Assembly: GCF_004784475.1 (NCBI RefSeq)
Contig: NZ_SRRT01000002.1
Coordinates: forward strand, 620,001 to 684,000
Length of the DNA stretch: 64,000 nucleotides
DNA from: Streptomyces bauhiniae
Lineage (GTDB): Bacteria > Actinomycetota > Actinomycetes > Streptomycetales > Streptomycetaceae
Direction: 5' to 3'
Shown here: positions 16,828-42,027 of the stretch, one piece after another
Position numbering within the stretch: the first letter of the stretch is position 1
How the letters are laid out: each line of letters opens with the position of its first letter
Made by a program: the position numbers and the translations under genes
The notes under the pieces: generated by a model
Seen by the model: only the letters and a program-made list of their open reading frames with translations
What the model was told of the DNA's origin: nothing
Databases searched by the model: none

Positions 16828-18276
16828 TCACGCCTCCGCCCCGGCCCGGCCCCGGTTCAGCAGCCAGTACAGGCCCGCTCCGAGCGCCGTACCGATGAAC
16901 CAGGAGTAGGGCGCGACATCACCGAAGTCCTTGACCAGGGCCAGCACGGCGGCGACCGCGGCCGAGGGGAGGAAGGCGCCGAGGGCCCTGGGGTTGACGC
17001 CGTGGCGGTAGTGGTAGCGGGAACCGGGGGTGGCGTCGAAGAGTGCGTCGACGTTCACCCGGCCGCGCTTGACGGCGTAGTAGTCGACCATGATCACGCC
17101 GAACAGGGGGCCCAGGAAGGCACCGAGGCCGCCGAGGAAGTAGTTGACGACCGTCGGGTTGGAGAAGAGGTTCCACGGGGTGACGACCAGGGCGGCGACC
17201 GTGCTGATCATGCCGCCGACCTTGAAGGTGATCTTCTGCGGCCAGACGTTGGCGAGGTCGTACGCCGGGGAGACGAAGTTGGCGACGATGTTGACGCCCA
17301 TGGTGGCGACGGCGAAGGTCAGCGCGGCGACGGCCAGGACCCAGGTGTTGCCGACCCGCGCGACCAGTTCCGCCGGGTCGGTGACGGCCTTGCCGAACAC
17401 CTCCAGCGACCCTGCCGTAACGATGACCGACAGCACCACGAACGCGGTCGAATTGACCGGCAGACCCCAGAAGTTGCCGCGCCGCACGGTCCGGTAGTCG
17501 GGTGCGAAGCGGGAGAAGTCGCAGAAGTTGAGCATCAGCGTGCCGTAGGTCGCCAGGATCAGCCCGATCGCCCCGAACCACTGCCGCCACTGCTCCCCCG
17601 TGGAGACCGGGTGCGGGGTCGCGGTGAGCGAGATGGTCCAGTGGGCCTTGGCCAGCACCCAGAGGGCGAGCGCGATCATCACCAGCCAGATCGCGGGCCC
17701 GCAGAAGTCCTGGAACCGGCGTACGGACTCCATCCCCCGGCTGATGATCAGCGCCTGGACCAGCCACAGGGTAAGGAAGGAGATCCAGCCGAGGGCGTCC
17801 AGACCGAGGAAGGAGTGCTCGGTCAGCGACTCCAGGTCGGGCCAGGCGGCCAGCAGCATCACGTTGACGGCGACGGAGGCGAGGTAGGTCTGGATGCCGT
17901 ACCACATGATGGCGATCAACGCCCGTATCAGCGCGGGGATGTTGGCACCCCAGACGCCGAAGGCGATGCGGCTGACCACGGGGAAGGGCACGCCGTGGCG
18001 CTGGCCGATGCGGCCCATCCAGTTCATCCCGATGAAGATCAGCACGAAGCCGGTGAGCAGGGAGGTGAACACCTGCCAGACGTTCATGCCGAGTACCAAC
18101 AGCCCTGCGGCGAAGGTGTAGTTGCCGAGGTTGTGGACGTCCGACATCCACAGCGCGAACAGGTCGAAGACCTTCCAGTTGCGCCGGGCGGCCGGGGCGA
18201 GGTCCTCGTTGGTCAGGCGCGGGTCGGGGGTGAAGGCGGGCGCGCCCGCTGCTTCGGCGTGGTCGGCGAGGGACAC
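16828..18276 (-). CDS. NCS1 family nucleobase/hydantoin/allantoin permease
   Basis: A 482-aa, 12-helix NCS1 transporter (Mhp1/PucI/FurE type). The N-terminus has LTNEDLAPAARRNWKVFDLF then the helix-1 motif WMSDVHNLGNYTFAAG. Helix 3 has GMNWMGRIGQRHGVPFPV. ISRGMESVRRFQDFCGPAIWL and the WQQF-like QWFGAIG are typical. It imports a nucleobase or cyclic ureide with sodium or protons; the racemase-like neighbour favours hydantoin or allantoin. GTG at 18276 is preceded by a strong AGGAGG. A perfect 14-bp palindrome lies 40 bases upstream and the GntR regulator is divergent. Confidence 0.9.
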   Translation of the reverse strand: MSLADHAEAAGAPAFTPDPRLTNEDLAPAARRNWKVFDLFALWMSDVHNLGNYTFAAGLLVLGMNVWQVFTSLLTGFVLIFIGMNWMGRIGQRHGVPFPVVSRIAFGVWGANIPALIRALIAIMWYGIQTYLASVAVNVMLLAAWPDLESLTEHSFLGLDALGWISFLTLWLVQALIISRGMESVRRFQDFCGPAIWLVMIALALWVLAKAHWTISLTATPHPVSTGEQWRQWFGAIGLILATYGTLMLNFCDFSRFAPDYRTVRRGNFWGLPVNSTAFVVLSVIVTAGSLEVFGKAVTDPAELVARVGNTWVLAVAALTFAVATMGVNIVANFVSPAYDLANVWPQKITFKVGGMISTVAALVVTPWNLFSNPTVVNYFLGGLGAFLGPLFGVIMVDYYAVKRGRVNVDALFDATPGSRYHYRHGVNPRALGAFLPSAAVAAVLALVKDFGDVAPYSWFIGTALGAGLYWLLNRGRAGAEA

Positions 18277-18315
18277 GGGACCTCCTGGGGCGACGGGGGC
18301 GGAGGGCGGCGGTCA

Positions 18316-18329
18316 TTTGGTATACCAAA
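18316..18329. promoter_or_regulatory. Palindromic operator TTTGGTATACCAAA
   Basis: A perfect 14-bp inverted repeat, TTTGGTATACCAAA, between the NCS1 permease and the GntR regulator genes. FadR-subfamily GntR proteins typically bind TGGT-N-ACCA palindromes with a TATAC-like centre, so this is the likely site for the adjacent regulator. It is 40 bases from the permease start and 92 from the regulator start, a position suited to repressing the permease promoter. Confidence 0.75.
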
Positions 18330-18420
18330 CTGCCGTCATGGTTCCGCCGTCAACCGTTCCGACCGATGTCGTCGCCGTTACGGCTCCGTAAAAGCACCGC
18401 CCGGCAGCGAGGATGACCCC

Positions 18421-19095
18421 ATGAGCCCCCTTACCGCGAAGCCCGAACCGCTCGGCTCGGTGCGCGAGCGCGTCCTCGCGGCGCTGCGGCAGGACATCAT
18501 CGCCGGGCGCCTCGGCCCCGGAGACCGGCTGGTGGAACGGGAGTTGGCCGACCGGTACGGCGTATCCCGCGTCCCGGTGCGCGAGGCGATCCGCGCGCTG
18601 GTCGGCGAGGGCTTCGTCCTGTTCGAGTCCGCCCGCCGCGCGGTGGTACGCCGGCTGACCCCGGACGACGTACGCGAACTCTTCGAGCTTCGCGAGGCGT
18701 TGGAGGTGTACGCGGCCGGGCTGGCCGCGTCCCGCGCGACCCCGGAGGCGCTGGAGGAACTGCGCGCACTGCTCACGGAGGCCGCGACGGCCACGGAGGC
18801 GGGCGAGGCGGAGGTGATCACGGACGTCAACACCCGTTTCCACGACCGCATCCTGGCCATGGCGGGCAACGGCCTGCTGATCTCGGTGATGGAACCGGTC
18901 GACGGCCGCCTGCGCTGGCTCACCCGGCGCAACGCCGAGTGGCCCCAGCTCCTCACCGAGCACCACGATCTGTACGACGCCATCGCCTCCGGCGACCCGA
19001 ACCGGGCCCGCGCCCACGCCCTGGCCCACGTCCGCGCCAACTACCGCTCGACGGTGCGCCATCTGTTCGGCGAGGAGAGCGCGGAGGCCGAGTGA
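18421..19095 (+). CDS. GntR family (FadR subfamily) transcriptional regulator
   Basis: A 224-aa repressor-type regulator. The N-terminal winged helix (residues about 12-75) has IIAGRLGPGDRLVERELADRYGVSRVPVREAIRAL, the GntR signature. The C-terminal FCD all-helical effector domain has FELREALEVYAAGLAA, the metal-binding NTRFHDRILAMAGN and EHHDLYDAIASGDPNRARAHALAHV. The usual His/Asp metal ligands are visible. It is divergent from the permease/racemase operon and presumably binds the palindrome between them, releasing on binding the pathway substrate or product. Confidence 0.93.
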   Translation: MSPLTAKPEPLGSVRERVLAALRQDIIAGRLGPGDRLVERELADRYGVSRVPVREAIRALVGEGFVLFESARRAVVRRLTPDDVRELFELREALEVYAAGLAASRATPEALEELRALLTEAATATEAGEAEVITDVNTRFHDRILAMAGNGLLISVMEPVDGRLRWLTRRNAEWPQLLTEHHDLYDAIASGDPNRARAHALAHVRANYRSTVRHLFGEESAEAE

Positions 19096-19192
19096 CCCGG
19101 CACTGCGCCAGCCGTCCGCACCGGTTCACCCGTCCGGATCAATCCGCCCGTCCGCACCGTTACCGCCCCCCGCGCCGGGGCACAGCGGGACC

Positions 19193-19606
19193 ATGGGTAA
19201 CTACGACAACTCGATCACCGTGGCCGTCCCGGCGGACCGCCTCTTCGACTACCTCGCGGACGTGGAGAACCTCCCGTCCTACCTCCCCCGGCTGACCTCG
19301 GTCGAGCCGGAGGGCGGCGACCGCGTCACGGTCACCGCGCACATCGACCCGCCCGGCGAGCCGGAGCAGGACGTCACCAGCGAGGCGTGGGTGCATGTGC
19401 TGGAGGACGGCAAGAGCCTGGAGTGGGGCGCGCCCGGCCCCGACGACTACCACGGCCGGCTGCACGTGGCCGCGGGCGACGAGGCGGGCAGCTCGCGGCT
19501 GACCGTCGAGCTGCACACCGACAACGTCGAGGGCGAGCACGTCAGCCGCGGCCTGGAGGAGGCCCTGCACGGCATCAAGCGCGCCGCCGAGCGGTCCGCG
19601 CGCTAG
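19193..19606 (+). CDS. SRPBCC family protein (polyketide cyclase/START-like fold)
   Basis: A 137-aa single-domain protein. Its start, [30 protein letters not shown], is the SRPBCC/polyketide-cyclase-2 signature for a hydrophobic ligand pocket. No ligand can be named. Similar small SRPBCC proteins are common stand-alone genes in Streptomyces. Its TAG stop and the TAG of the convergent NRPS gene share the same CTAG at 19603-19606. I see no reason to include it in the NRPS pathway. Confidence 0.85.
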   Translation: MGNYDNSITVAVPADRLFDYLADVENLPSYLPRLTSVEPEGGDRVTVTAHIDPPGEPEQDVTSEAWVHVLEDGKSLEWGAPGPDDYHGRLHVAAGDEAGSSRLTVELHTDNVEGEHVSRGLEEALHGIKRAAERSAR

Positions 19607-22600
19607 CGGGCGGCCCCTCCCTTCCCCGGCTCCGGCAGGAAGCCGGTGCTCTGGAACCAGGTGAGGTAGCGGGCGAGCACCTCATCGGTCAGCTCGGGCT
19701 GGTGGACGCCCAGGACGCCCACCGCCTTGGCCGTCTGGTCGGAGTCGAAGCGCCGCCGGTCCATCGCCTCGTGCCGGGTCTGCGGCTCGTCCCCGAGGAA
19801 GAGCTGGGCCGCGTTGTCCGGGTCGGCGGCGACGCGGGCCTGCCACTCCTCGACGGGGACGGTGCTCAGCTCGTGGCCGAGCCGCGCGGCCGCCGCGAAG
19901 ACGCGGCCCAGGTCCGGGGCGTCCGGGTTGGTGAAGTGGTACACCTCGCCGCCCGGCTGGCCCGACCCGGCGAGCGCCACGACCGCCCGGCTGACGTGGT
20001 CCACCGGCACCCAGTCGGTGGAGCCGTACGGCAGATCGGGCACGGCCCCGGCCTGGAGGCAGCCCTTGATGAGCTGCCAGAGCAGGTCCCGGTCCTGGCA
20101 GGCACCGGTGGCGGTGTCGCCACTGATCCGGCCGGGCCGGTGCACGGTGACCGGCAGCCCGCGTTCGGCGGCGAGCCCGACCAGGCCCTCCGCGACCCAC
20201 TTGCTGCGGGCGTACCCGTCGGGCAGATCGGCCGGCGGGCCGGTCGGGGTGGACTCGGTGACGACGACCGGGTCGGGTCCGGTGGCCGGGGCGAACACGC
20301 TGGTGGTCGAGATGTAGTGCAGGCCCGGGGACGCCGAGTCGGCGAGCAGCCGCAGCAGCTCCTCGGTGCCCGCGACGTTGGGGGCGCGCAGATCCCCGTA
20401 CCCCGCCGCGAAGTTGACGCGGGCGCCGTTGTGCAGGACCGGGCCGAGGCGGCGCACCAGCGCGGTGCGGTCCTGAGGGGTGAGGCCGAGGCCGGGGGCG
20501 GCGAGGTCGCCCGGCACCGCGTTGATCAGGGTCTCGTAGCGGGGCTGCCAGAGGCCGTAGTGCTCCAGGTTGGCCCGGAGCCGCTCGGCGGCCCGCAGCG
20601 GGTCCTCGGCGCGGACCAGGCAGTCGACCGGGCCATCGGTGCTCTCGATGAGGTCCCGCAGGAGGAAGGCGCCCAGGAACCCGGAGGCGCCGGTGAGCAG
20701 CGGGCGCGTGCCCGGGCGGGCGCTCCTGCGTGCGGTGGCCGTGATGTCCGGGGCGAGACGCACCTCGGCGGCGAGGTCCAGCCCGCTGCCGTACCCCTGC
20801 TCCCCCGGCGTCCGCTCCAGCAGCCGGGCCACGCCCTCCACCGTCGGCGCGGCGAAGAGGTCCCGCAGGGACAGGCGCCGGCCGCAGCGTTCCTCGATCC
20901 GCTGGGCGAGGGTGACGGCGAGCAGGGAGTGGCCGCCGAGGGCGAAGAAGTCGTCCTGTACGCCGACTTGGGGCACACCGAGGGTCTCGGCGAACGCCGT
21001 GCACAGCTCGCGTTCCAGGTCGGTGCGCGGGGCGGTGCCCTCGCCGGGCGCGGTGCGCTCGGGTGCGGGGAGGGCCTGCCGGTCGGTCTTGCCGTTGGGG
21101 GTCAGCGGCAGGGTGTCCAGCGTGACGTAGGCGGCCGGGACCATATGGTCGGGCAGGGTCTCGGCGAGGCGGGCGCGCAGTTCGGCGGCGTCGGGGACCC
21201 GCTGCCCCTCCTCGGCGACCGTGTAGGCGACCAGGCGCCGGTCGCCGGGGCGGTCCTCGCGGACCATCGCGCAGGCGGAGCCGATGCCGGGCAGCGCGGT
21301 GAGGGCGGCCTCGATCTCGCCCAGCTCGATGCGGAAGCCGCGCAGTTTGACCTGGTCGTCGACGCGGGAGACGTAGACGAGTTCGCCGTCGGCGGTCCAG
21401 CGGGCCAGGTCACCGGTGCGGTACATCCGGCCGCCCGCGCGGTCGAAGGGGTCGGCCACGAACCGGGTCGCGGTCAGGGCGGCCCGCTCGTGGTAGCCAC
21501 GGGCCAGGCTGGCGCCGGAGACGTACAACTCGCCGACCACGCCCGGCGGTACGGGGGCCAGCCGGTCGTCCAGGACGTGGACGCGGGTGCCGTCGACGGG
21601 GACGCCGATGGGCACGGTGCGGTCGGGGGCGAGGGGACCGTCGGCGTGCTGGAAGGCGCTCATGGTGGCGCAGACGGTGGTCTCGGTGGGCCCGTACGCG
21701 TTGACCAGGTGCCGGTCGCGCGCCCACGTGTGCACCAGGTGCGGCGGGCACGCCTCACCGGCGAGGGCGATGGTGGTGCCCTCGGGCAGCGAGCCGGGCG
21801 GCATCACGGCGAGCGCGGCGGGCGGCAGGGTGAGGTGGGTGACCCCGCGCTCCCGGACGGTGCCGGCGAGAGCCGGTCCGGGCAGCAGGGCGTCGCGCTC
21901 GTCGATCTCCAGGCAGGCCCCGGTGAACAGGCCCATGCACATCTCCCAGAACGCCGCGTCGAAGCTGACGGACGCCACGTGCAGCACCCGGTGGCCGGGG
22001 CCGACCCGCAGCCGCTCGGCGTGCGTCCGGGCCAGCGCGCCGACCCCCTGGTGGGTGACGACGACACCCTTGGGCAGGCCGGTGGAGCCGGAGGTGTAGA
22101 TGACGTACGCCGGGTGCGCCGGGTCGGGATCACCCGAAGCGGAGGCGGCCGCCGTGCCCCGCATGAGGTCCCCGACGTGGACGTGCGGCACCGGCAGTTC
22201 GGGCAGCCGTTCGCGCACCTCGGGGGTGGTCAGCAGCAGGCGCGGCCGGGAGTCCTGGACCATGTGGGTGAGGCGCCGGGCCGGATAGTCGGGGTCGAGC
22301 GGTACGTACGCGGCCCCGGCCTTGAGGACGCCGAGCAGGGTGACCAGCAGCTCGCGGTTGCGGGGCAGGGCGACGGCGACCCGGTCCTCGGGGCCGATGC
22401 CGCGCGCGGCGAGGTCGGCGGCGACGGAGTCGGCGAGGGCGTCGAGTTCGCGGTAGGTGAGCGTGGTGGTGGCGTCGCGGACCGCCGGGGCGTCCGGGGA
22501 GTCGCGTACCCAGCGCCGGAACAGGGCGGGGACGCTCTCGGGCTGGTCGGCCCCGGGGCCGGTGCCCCAGGCGGTGACGCGGGCGCGGTCGGCGTCGGTG

Positions 22601-25600
22601 AGGACGTCGTAGGCGCGCAGCGGGCGGTCGGGGTCGGCGGTGACGGCGGAGAGCAGCCCGGCGAGGCGCTCGCCGAGGGCCTCCACGGTGGCCGCGTCGA
22701 AGAGTTCCGTCGCGTAGTCCACGGCGGCCCGCATGGCGCCCGGTGCGCCCTGGTCGTCGTGGGTCTCGGTGAAGGTGAAGGACAGGTCGAACTTGCTGAC
22801 GTCCAGCTCGACCGGGACCGGGCTCACGGTGAGACCCGGCAGCTCGACCGGGGCGGCCGGGCTGTGGTTCTGGAGGACGAGCATGGTCTGGAACAGCGGG
22901 TGGTGGCTCTGCGAGCGGGCGGGGTTGAGGAGTTCGACCAGCCGCTCGAAGGGGAGGTCCTGGTGGGTGTAGGCGGAGAGGTCGAACTCCTTCACCCGGT
23001 CCAGGAGTTCGCGGAAGGTGGGGTCGCCCGAGAGGTCGGTGCGCAGGACGAGGGTGTTGACGAAGAAGCCGACCAGATCGGTGGCCGCCTCGTCGGTGCG
23101 TCCGGCCACGGCGGTGCCGAGCGGGATGTCCTCGCCCGCGCCGTGCCGGGACAACAGCAGGGAGAGGGCGGCCTGGAGGACCATGAAGACACTGCATCCG
23201 CTGGTGCGGGCGAGGTCCGTGATCCGGCGGGCGGTGCCGGCGTCCAGGGTGAAGTCGTGGGTGGCGCCGATGTGGTGGGGCACGGCGGGGCGCGGCCGGT
23301 CCCACGGCAGGTCGATCAGCTCGGGCAGGCCGCCCAACGCCCGCTTCCAGTGGTCGAGTTGGCCGGACAGTACGCTGTCGGGGTCGTCCTCGTCGCCGAG
23401 AAGGGCCCGTTGCCAGAGCGCGTGGTCCACATGGTCGACCGGCGGCGCGGTCCACGCCGGGGCCCGACCGCCGACGCGGGCGCGGTAGGCGGTGCCCAGG
23501 TCGCGGGTAAGGGGCGCGAGGGAGGAGCCGTCGGCGGCGATGTGGTGGACGACGAGGACCAGCGCGTGGGAGTCGTCGGCGAGGCGCAACAGCGTGGCCC
23601 GGAGCGGGAGTTCGCTCTCGATGTCGATGGCCTCGGCGGCGATCCCCGCCACGGCCGCGCCGAGCCGCTCCTCGTCGGCTTCCCGGACGGTGAACGGCAC
23701 GCTCGCCGCGCCGGGTTCGGTGATGTGCTGGTGCGGGCCCTCCCCGTCGGCCGGGAAGAGGGTGCGCAGCGCGGAGTGCCGGGCCACCACGTCATCCAGC
23801 GCGGCGCGCAGGGCCTCCTGGTCCAGCGGGCCGTCGAGGCGTACGGCGAAGGGGATGTTGTAGGTGGCGGAGGGGCCTTCGAGCCGGTGCAGGAACCACA
23901 GGCGCCGCTGGGCGTAGGACAGCGGCAGCACCTCGGGGCGCGGCTGCGGGACCAGGGCGGGGCGGGCCGGGCGGTCGCCGTCGGCGAGGACGGCGGCGAA
24001 GGAGGCGACCGTCGGGTTCTCGAAGAGGGTGCGGATCTCGGTCTCGGTGCCCAGCGCGGTACGGACGCGGCCCACCAGCTTGGTGGCGAGCAGGGAGTGG
24101 CCGCCCAGGGCGAAGAAGTCGTCGTCCACGCCGACTTGGGGCACACCGAGGACGTCCGCGAACAGTCCGGCGACGATCTCCTCGTGCGCCCCGCGCGGCG
24201 CCCGTCCCGCGGCGCCCGGTCCGGTGCCGGTGGGCGCGGGCAGTGCGGCCCGGTCCACCTTGCCGTTGACGGTCAGCGGAAGGGCGTCGAGCGGCTGGAT
24301 GGCTGACGGCACCATGTAGGACGGCAGGTGGCGGCCGATGTGGGCGGCCAGCTTGGCGGGGTCCGCGGTGTGGCCGGGGGCCGGGACGACGTACGCGGCG
24401 AGGGTGCGGTCGCCCGGAAGATCCTCGCGGACCAGGACGCAGGCGGCGCGCACGGACGGGTCGGTGCGCAGGACCGCCTCGATCTCGGCGGGCTCGATGC
24501 GGTGGCCGCGCAGCTTGATCTGCTGGTCGGCGCGGCTGACGTAGTGGATCAGGCCCTCGGTGTCCCGGCGCACCACGTCACCCGTGCGGTACATCCGGGT
24601 GCCGTCGCCCTCGAAGGGGTCGGCGACGAAGCGGGTGGCGGTGAGGTCGGGGCGCCCGAGGTAGCCGCGCGCGACACCGGGGCCCGCGATGTACAGCTCG
24701 CCCTCGGCGCCGGGCGGGACCGGGCGCAGGGCCGCGTCCAGGACGTAGGCCCGCATGCCGTCCAGCGGGCGGCCGATCGGGGGCATGCCGGGCGGGGCGT
24801 CGGCCGGGACGCGGTGGAGGGTGGCGAAGGTCGTGGTCTCGGTGGGGCCGTAGGCGTTGAGGACCGCGGTGCCGGGGTGGGCGGCGGCCAGTTGCTGGAG
24901 CACGCCGGGGGTGGCGGCCTCGCCGCCGGCGGCGGCCAGCCGGAGCAGGCCGAGGGCGCCGGGGTCGGCCTCGGCGATGACGTTGAACAGGGCGGTGGTC
25001 AGGAAGGCTGCCGTCACCCCGTGCCGGGTGACGAGGTCGCGGAGCGTCTCGGGCTGGAGCGTTCCCGGCGGGGCCACGACGACCCGGCCGCCGCTGAGCA
25101 GGGGCGCCCAGATCTCGAAGGTGGCCGCGTCGAAGACGTACGCGGAGTGCATCAGCACGGCGTCCGCGACGCCGTCGGCCCAGGTGCGGTCGGCGGCGAG
25201 GGCGGTGATGTCGGCGTGGGTGACACCGACGGCCTTGGGCAGGCCGGTGGAGCCGGAGGTGAACATGACGTAGGCGAGCCGGTCGCCGCCGGACACGGCG
25301 GGCAGCGCGCCGGGGGCGAAGGGACCGCCGCTGACGACGCGTCCGGCGGAGTCCACGGTGAGGACGGGGATGTCGAGCCCCCGCACCCAGGGTTCGTCCC
25401 GTGTCGTCCCGTCCACGATGAGGGCGCGCAGCGGGGCGGACTCGGTGACGCGGTCGAGGCGGTCGGCAGGCCAGCGCGGGTCCAGCGGGACGTACGCGGC
25501 GCCCGCGCGCAGGACGGCCAGGGCGGAGGTGACCTGGGCCGAGGAGCGGCCGAGCAGGATGCCGACCCCGTCCTCGGCGCCGACCCCGGAGCCGGTGAGG

Positions 25601-27110
25601 GCCTTGGCCAGCCCGGTGGACAGCTCCTGGAGCTGCCCGTAGGTCAGCTCCTCCCCCGCGCCGGTGACGGCGATGGTGCCGGGGTGGTGCACGGCCTGCC
25701 GGGCCACCACGTCCGGCACGCTCATGTTCCGCACGTTCAGCCGGAGTTCGGCGCCGCGCCCCGCCTCCAGCAGCCGTTCCCGCTCCCCGTCCAGGAGCAG
25801 GGGCAGGCTGTCGGCCCGTACGTCGAGGCCCTCCGCCATGCGGGTGAGCAGACGGCGCATGCGGGCCACGGTCTGCTCGATCTCCGTGCGGTCGAGCAGA
25901 GCGGCGCGATAGCCGAAGGTGACGCGGAGGCTGTCCTCGCCGGGGGCGATGGTGAGGGTGAGCGGGTAGTGGGCGGCGTCGGTGCCCTCGATCCCGGCGA
26001 CGGTGAGGCCGGCCATGCCCTGCTGGGCGGTGCGCAGGGCCTCGGCGTCCAGCGGGTAGTTCTCGAAGACGGCGAGGGTGTCGAAGAGCCGGTCGAGCCC
26101 GGCCGTCTCGCATATCTCGGTCAGCCCGACGTACTGGTGGCCCAGCAGTCGGGCCTGCTCCTCCTGGAGCCGGGTGAGCAGCGCGGCCAGGGATTCGCCG
26201 GGCGCGGGGCGCAGCCGTACCGGGACGGTGTTGATGAACAGGCCGATCATCGTCTCGATGCCGGGGATCTCCGGCGGCCGCCCGGAGACGGTGGTGCCGA
26301 ACACCACGTCGGAGCGCCCGGTGAGGTGGCCCAGCACCAGGCCCCAGGCGCCCTGGACCAGGGTGTTGAGGGTGAGCCGGGAGGCGCGGGCCGTCTCGCG
26401 CAGCCGGTGTGTGGTGTCCCGGTCCAGCTCCAGCACGAGGGTCTCGGGCAGCTCGGCGGAGTCCGGGCCCTCCGGCGCGTCCCGCCCGGCGAGCAGGGTC
26501 GGCGTCTCCAGCCCCGCCAGCGCCTCCCGCCAGGTCTTCAGCGTGGCCGCCCGGTCTTGCGCGGCGAGCCAGGCGAGGTAGGTGCGGTACGGGGTGACGC
26601 GGGGCAGGGTGAGGTCGTCGCCCTGGCGGGCGTACAGCTCGAACAGCTCGCGGACCAGCAGCGGGACGGACCAGCCGTCGAAGAGGAGGTGGTGGCTGGT
26701 CATCACCAGCTTGTGCCGGCCGGGCCCGGTGTGGACGAGGGTGAACCGCATCAGGGGCGGGGTGGTGAGGTCGAACCGCCGGGTGCGGTCCTCGGCGAGG
26801 AACGCCTCCAGCGCCTCCGGTCCGTCCGCCGAGGTGAGGTCCAACTCCTCCAGCGGTACGGGTACTTGCGCCGCGACCGCCTGGACGGGCTGGTCCAGGT
26901 CCTCGTGGAGGAAGCCGACCCGGAGGTTGGCGTGGCGGCGCAGCAGGGTGCCGAGGGCGGAGCGGAGGGCGAAGACGCTGACGGTGCCTTCCAGGTCGAA
27001 GACGAACTGGGTGGTGTAGACGTCCACGGCCTGGGAGTCGTAGAGCGAGTGGAAGAGCATGCCCGCCTGCAACGGCGTCAAGGGCAGTACGTCCTCCAGT
27101 TGGAACCCGG

Positions 27111-27114
<4 letters not shown>
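19603..27114 (-). CDS. Non-ribosomal peptide synthetase, C-A-T-C-A-T-R (modules 5-6, terminal thioester reductase)
   Basis: A 2503-aa two-module NRPS. C5 (residues 1-430) begins [19 protein letters not shown], the D-C-L type that follows an epimerase, with active site HHLLFDGWS near 140. A5 (about 450-950; A3 motif near 615) has pocket DAFFAGATF. T5 has [10 protein letters not shown] near 1000. C6 has HHIAADGSS near 1190. A6 (A3 motif near 1670) has pocket DAWTAAAVC, close to phenylalanine codes. T6 has GGHSLLAV near 2060. The end (about 2135-2500) is an NAD(P)H reductase with [14 protein letters not shown] and catalytic YARSK, replacing a thioesterase, so the peptide leaves as an aldehyde or alcohol. 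The GTG at 27114 overlaps the upstream stop (GTGA); a GTG at 27129 would add five residues. Confidence 0.93.
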
Positions 27115-41411
<14,297 letters not shown>

Positions 41412-41811
41412 GCGGGATCAACCTTTGGGGAGAGGTTCCGGGGACGGTAAGGAAAGCCCGGGTAAAACGAACGCGCGCGCAGCGGCTCGCCCCAAGGCGT
41501 TTCCGTGACGGTGAAAGGAAGAAAGTGCGTCTGCGAGATGTCGAAACGGCCGCGCCCATCCGCACTTCCGCTTACCGGCGCACGAGTGCCCGTCGTATCC
41601 ACGCGCGTCGACCCTGCGGCCGGGCGGGCCGCCGGGACCTCGGCGAGCGGGAACGGGAACCGGCGCGAGCGTCTCGCCGGCGGTGACGGTCGTCCGGCCC
41701 CGCCGACCCGGCGGCCCCCGGGGCGAGAGCGGCGCCCAGGGGATCACTTGGCGGCAAAATGCCGTACGACCAGGCATGACACCCCGGACGGGCCGGGGCT
41801 GCGGGGACGGC
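41412..41811 (-). other. 400-base gap between mbtH and NRPS-1; no credible gene
   Basis: No open frame here looks like a real gene: the candidates are short, Arg/Pro-rich and lack ribosome sites. It contains the hairpin at 41782-41798 just after the mbtH stop and a second inverted repeat, CGGCA-AAA-TGCCG, at 41752-41764. The stretch close to the NRPS ATG is rich in AAGG/GGAA and could hold a separate promoter and ribosome site for the NRPS genes, but no clear -35/-10 pair can be fixed. Confidence 0.6.
41782..41798 (-). terminator. Short hairpin after mbtH (possible attenuator/terminator)
   Basis: CCCCGG-ACGGG-CCGGGG, a 6-bp GC stem with a 5-base loop, starting 14 bases beyond the mbtH stop on the minus strand. 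No U-tract follows, as is usual in Streptomyces. It could end or thin out transcription from mbtH into the NRPS genes. Confidence 0.45.
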
Positions 41812-42027
41812 CTAGCCGTCGGCCGCCATCGCCCGCACCAGACTGGCGGGCCGCATGTCGGTCCACTGGGCCTCGATCGCGTCCAGGCACTCCTGGCGCG
41901 ACCCCTCCGGACCCTCGGCCCGCCAGCCCCCCGGCACGGCGAGCGTCGCCGGCCAGAGCGAGTACTGGCCCTCTTCGTTCACGAGCACCAGGAACTTGCC
42001 CGATTCATCGTCGAAAGGATTGACCAC
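41812..42027 (-). CDS. MbtH-family NRPS accessory protein
   Basis: A 71-aa MbtH-like protein, a chaperone-like partner that binds NRPS adenylation domains and is often needed for their solubility and activity. The family signature is complete: NPFDDESGKFLVLVNEEGQYSLWP, then PGGW and CLDAIEAQWTDMRP, with the conserved Trp residues in place. The GTG at 42027 puts the protein start two residues before NPFD and has GGGG a few bases upstream; the longer open frame upstream adds residues no MbtH has. It lies 400 bases ahead of the NRPS genes in the same orientation and surely serves them. Confidence 0.95.
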   Translation of the reverse strand: MVNPFDDESGKFLVLVNEEGQYSLWPATLAVPGGWRAEGPEGSRQECLDAIEAQWTDMRPASLVRAMAADG

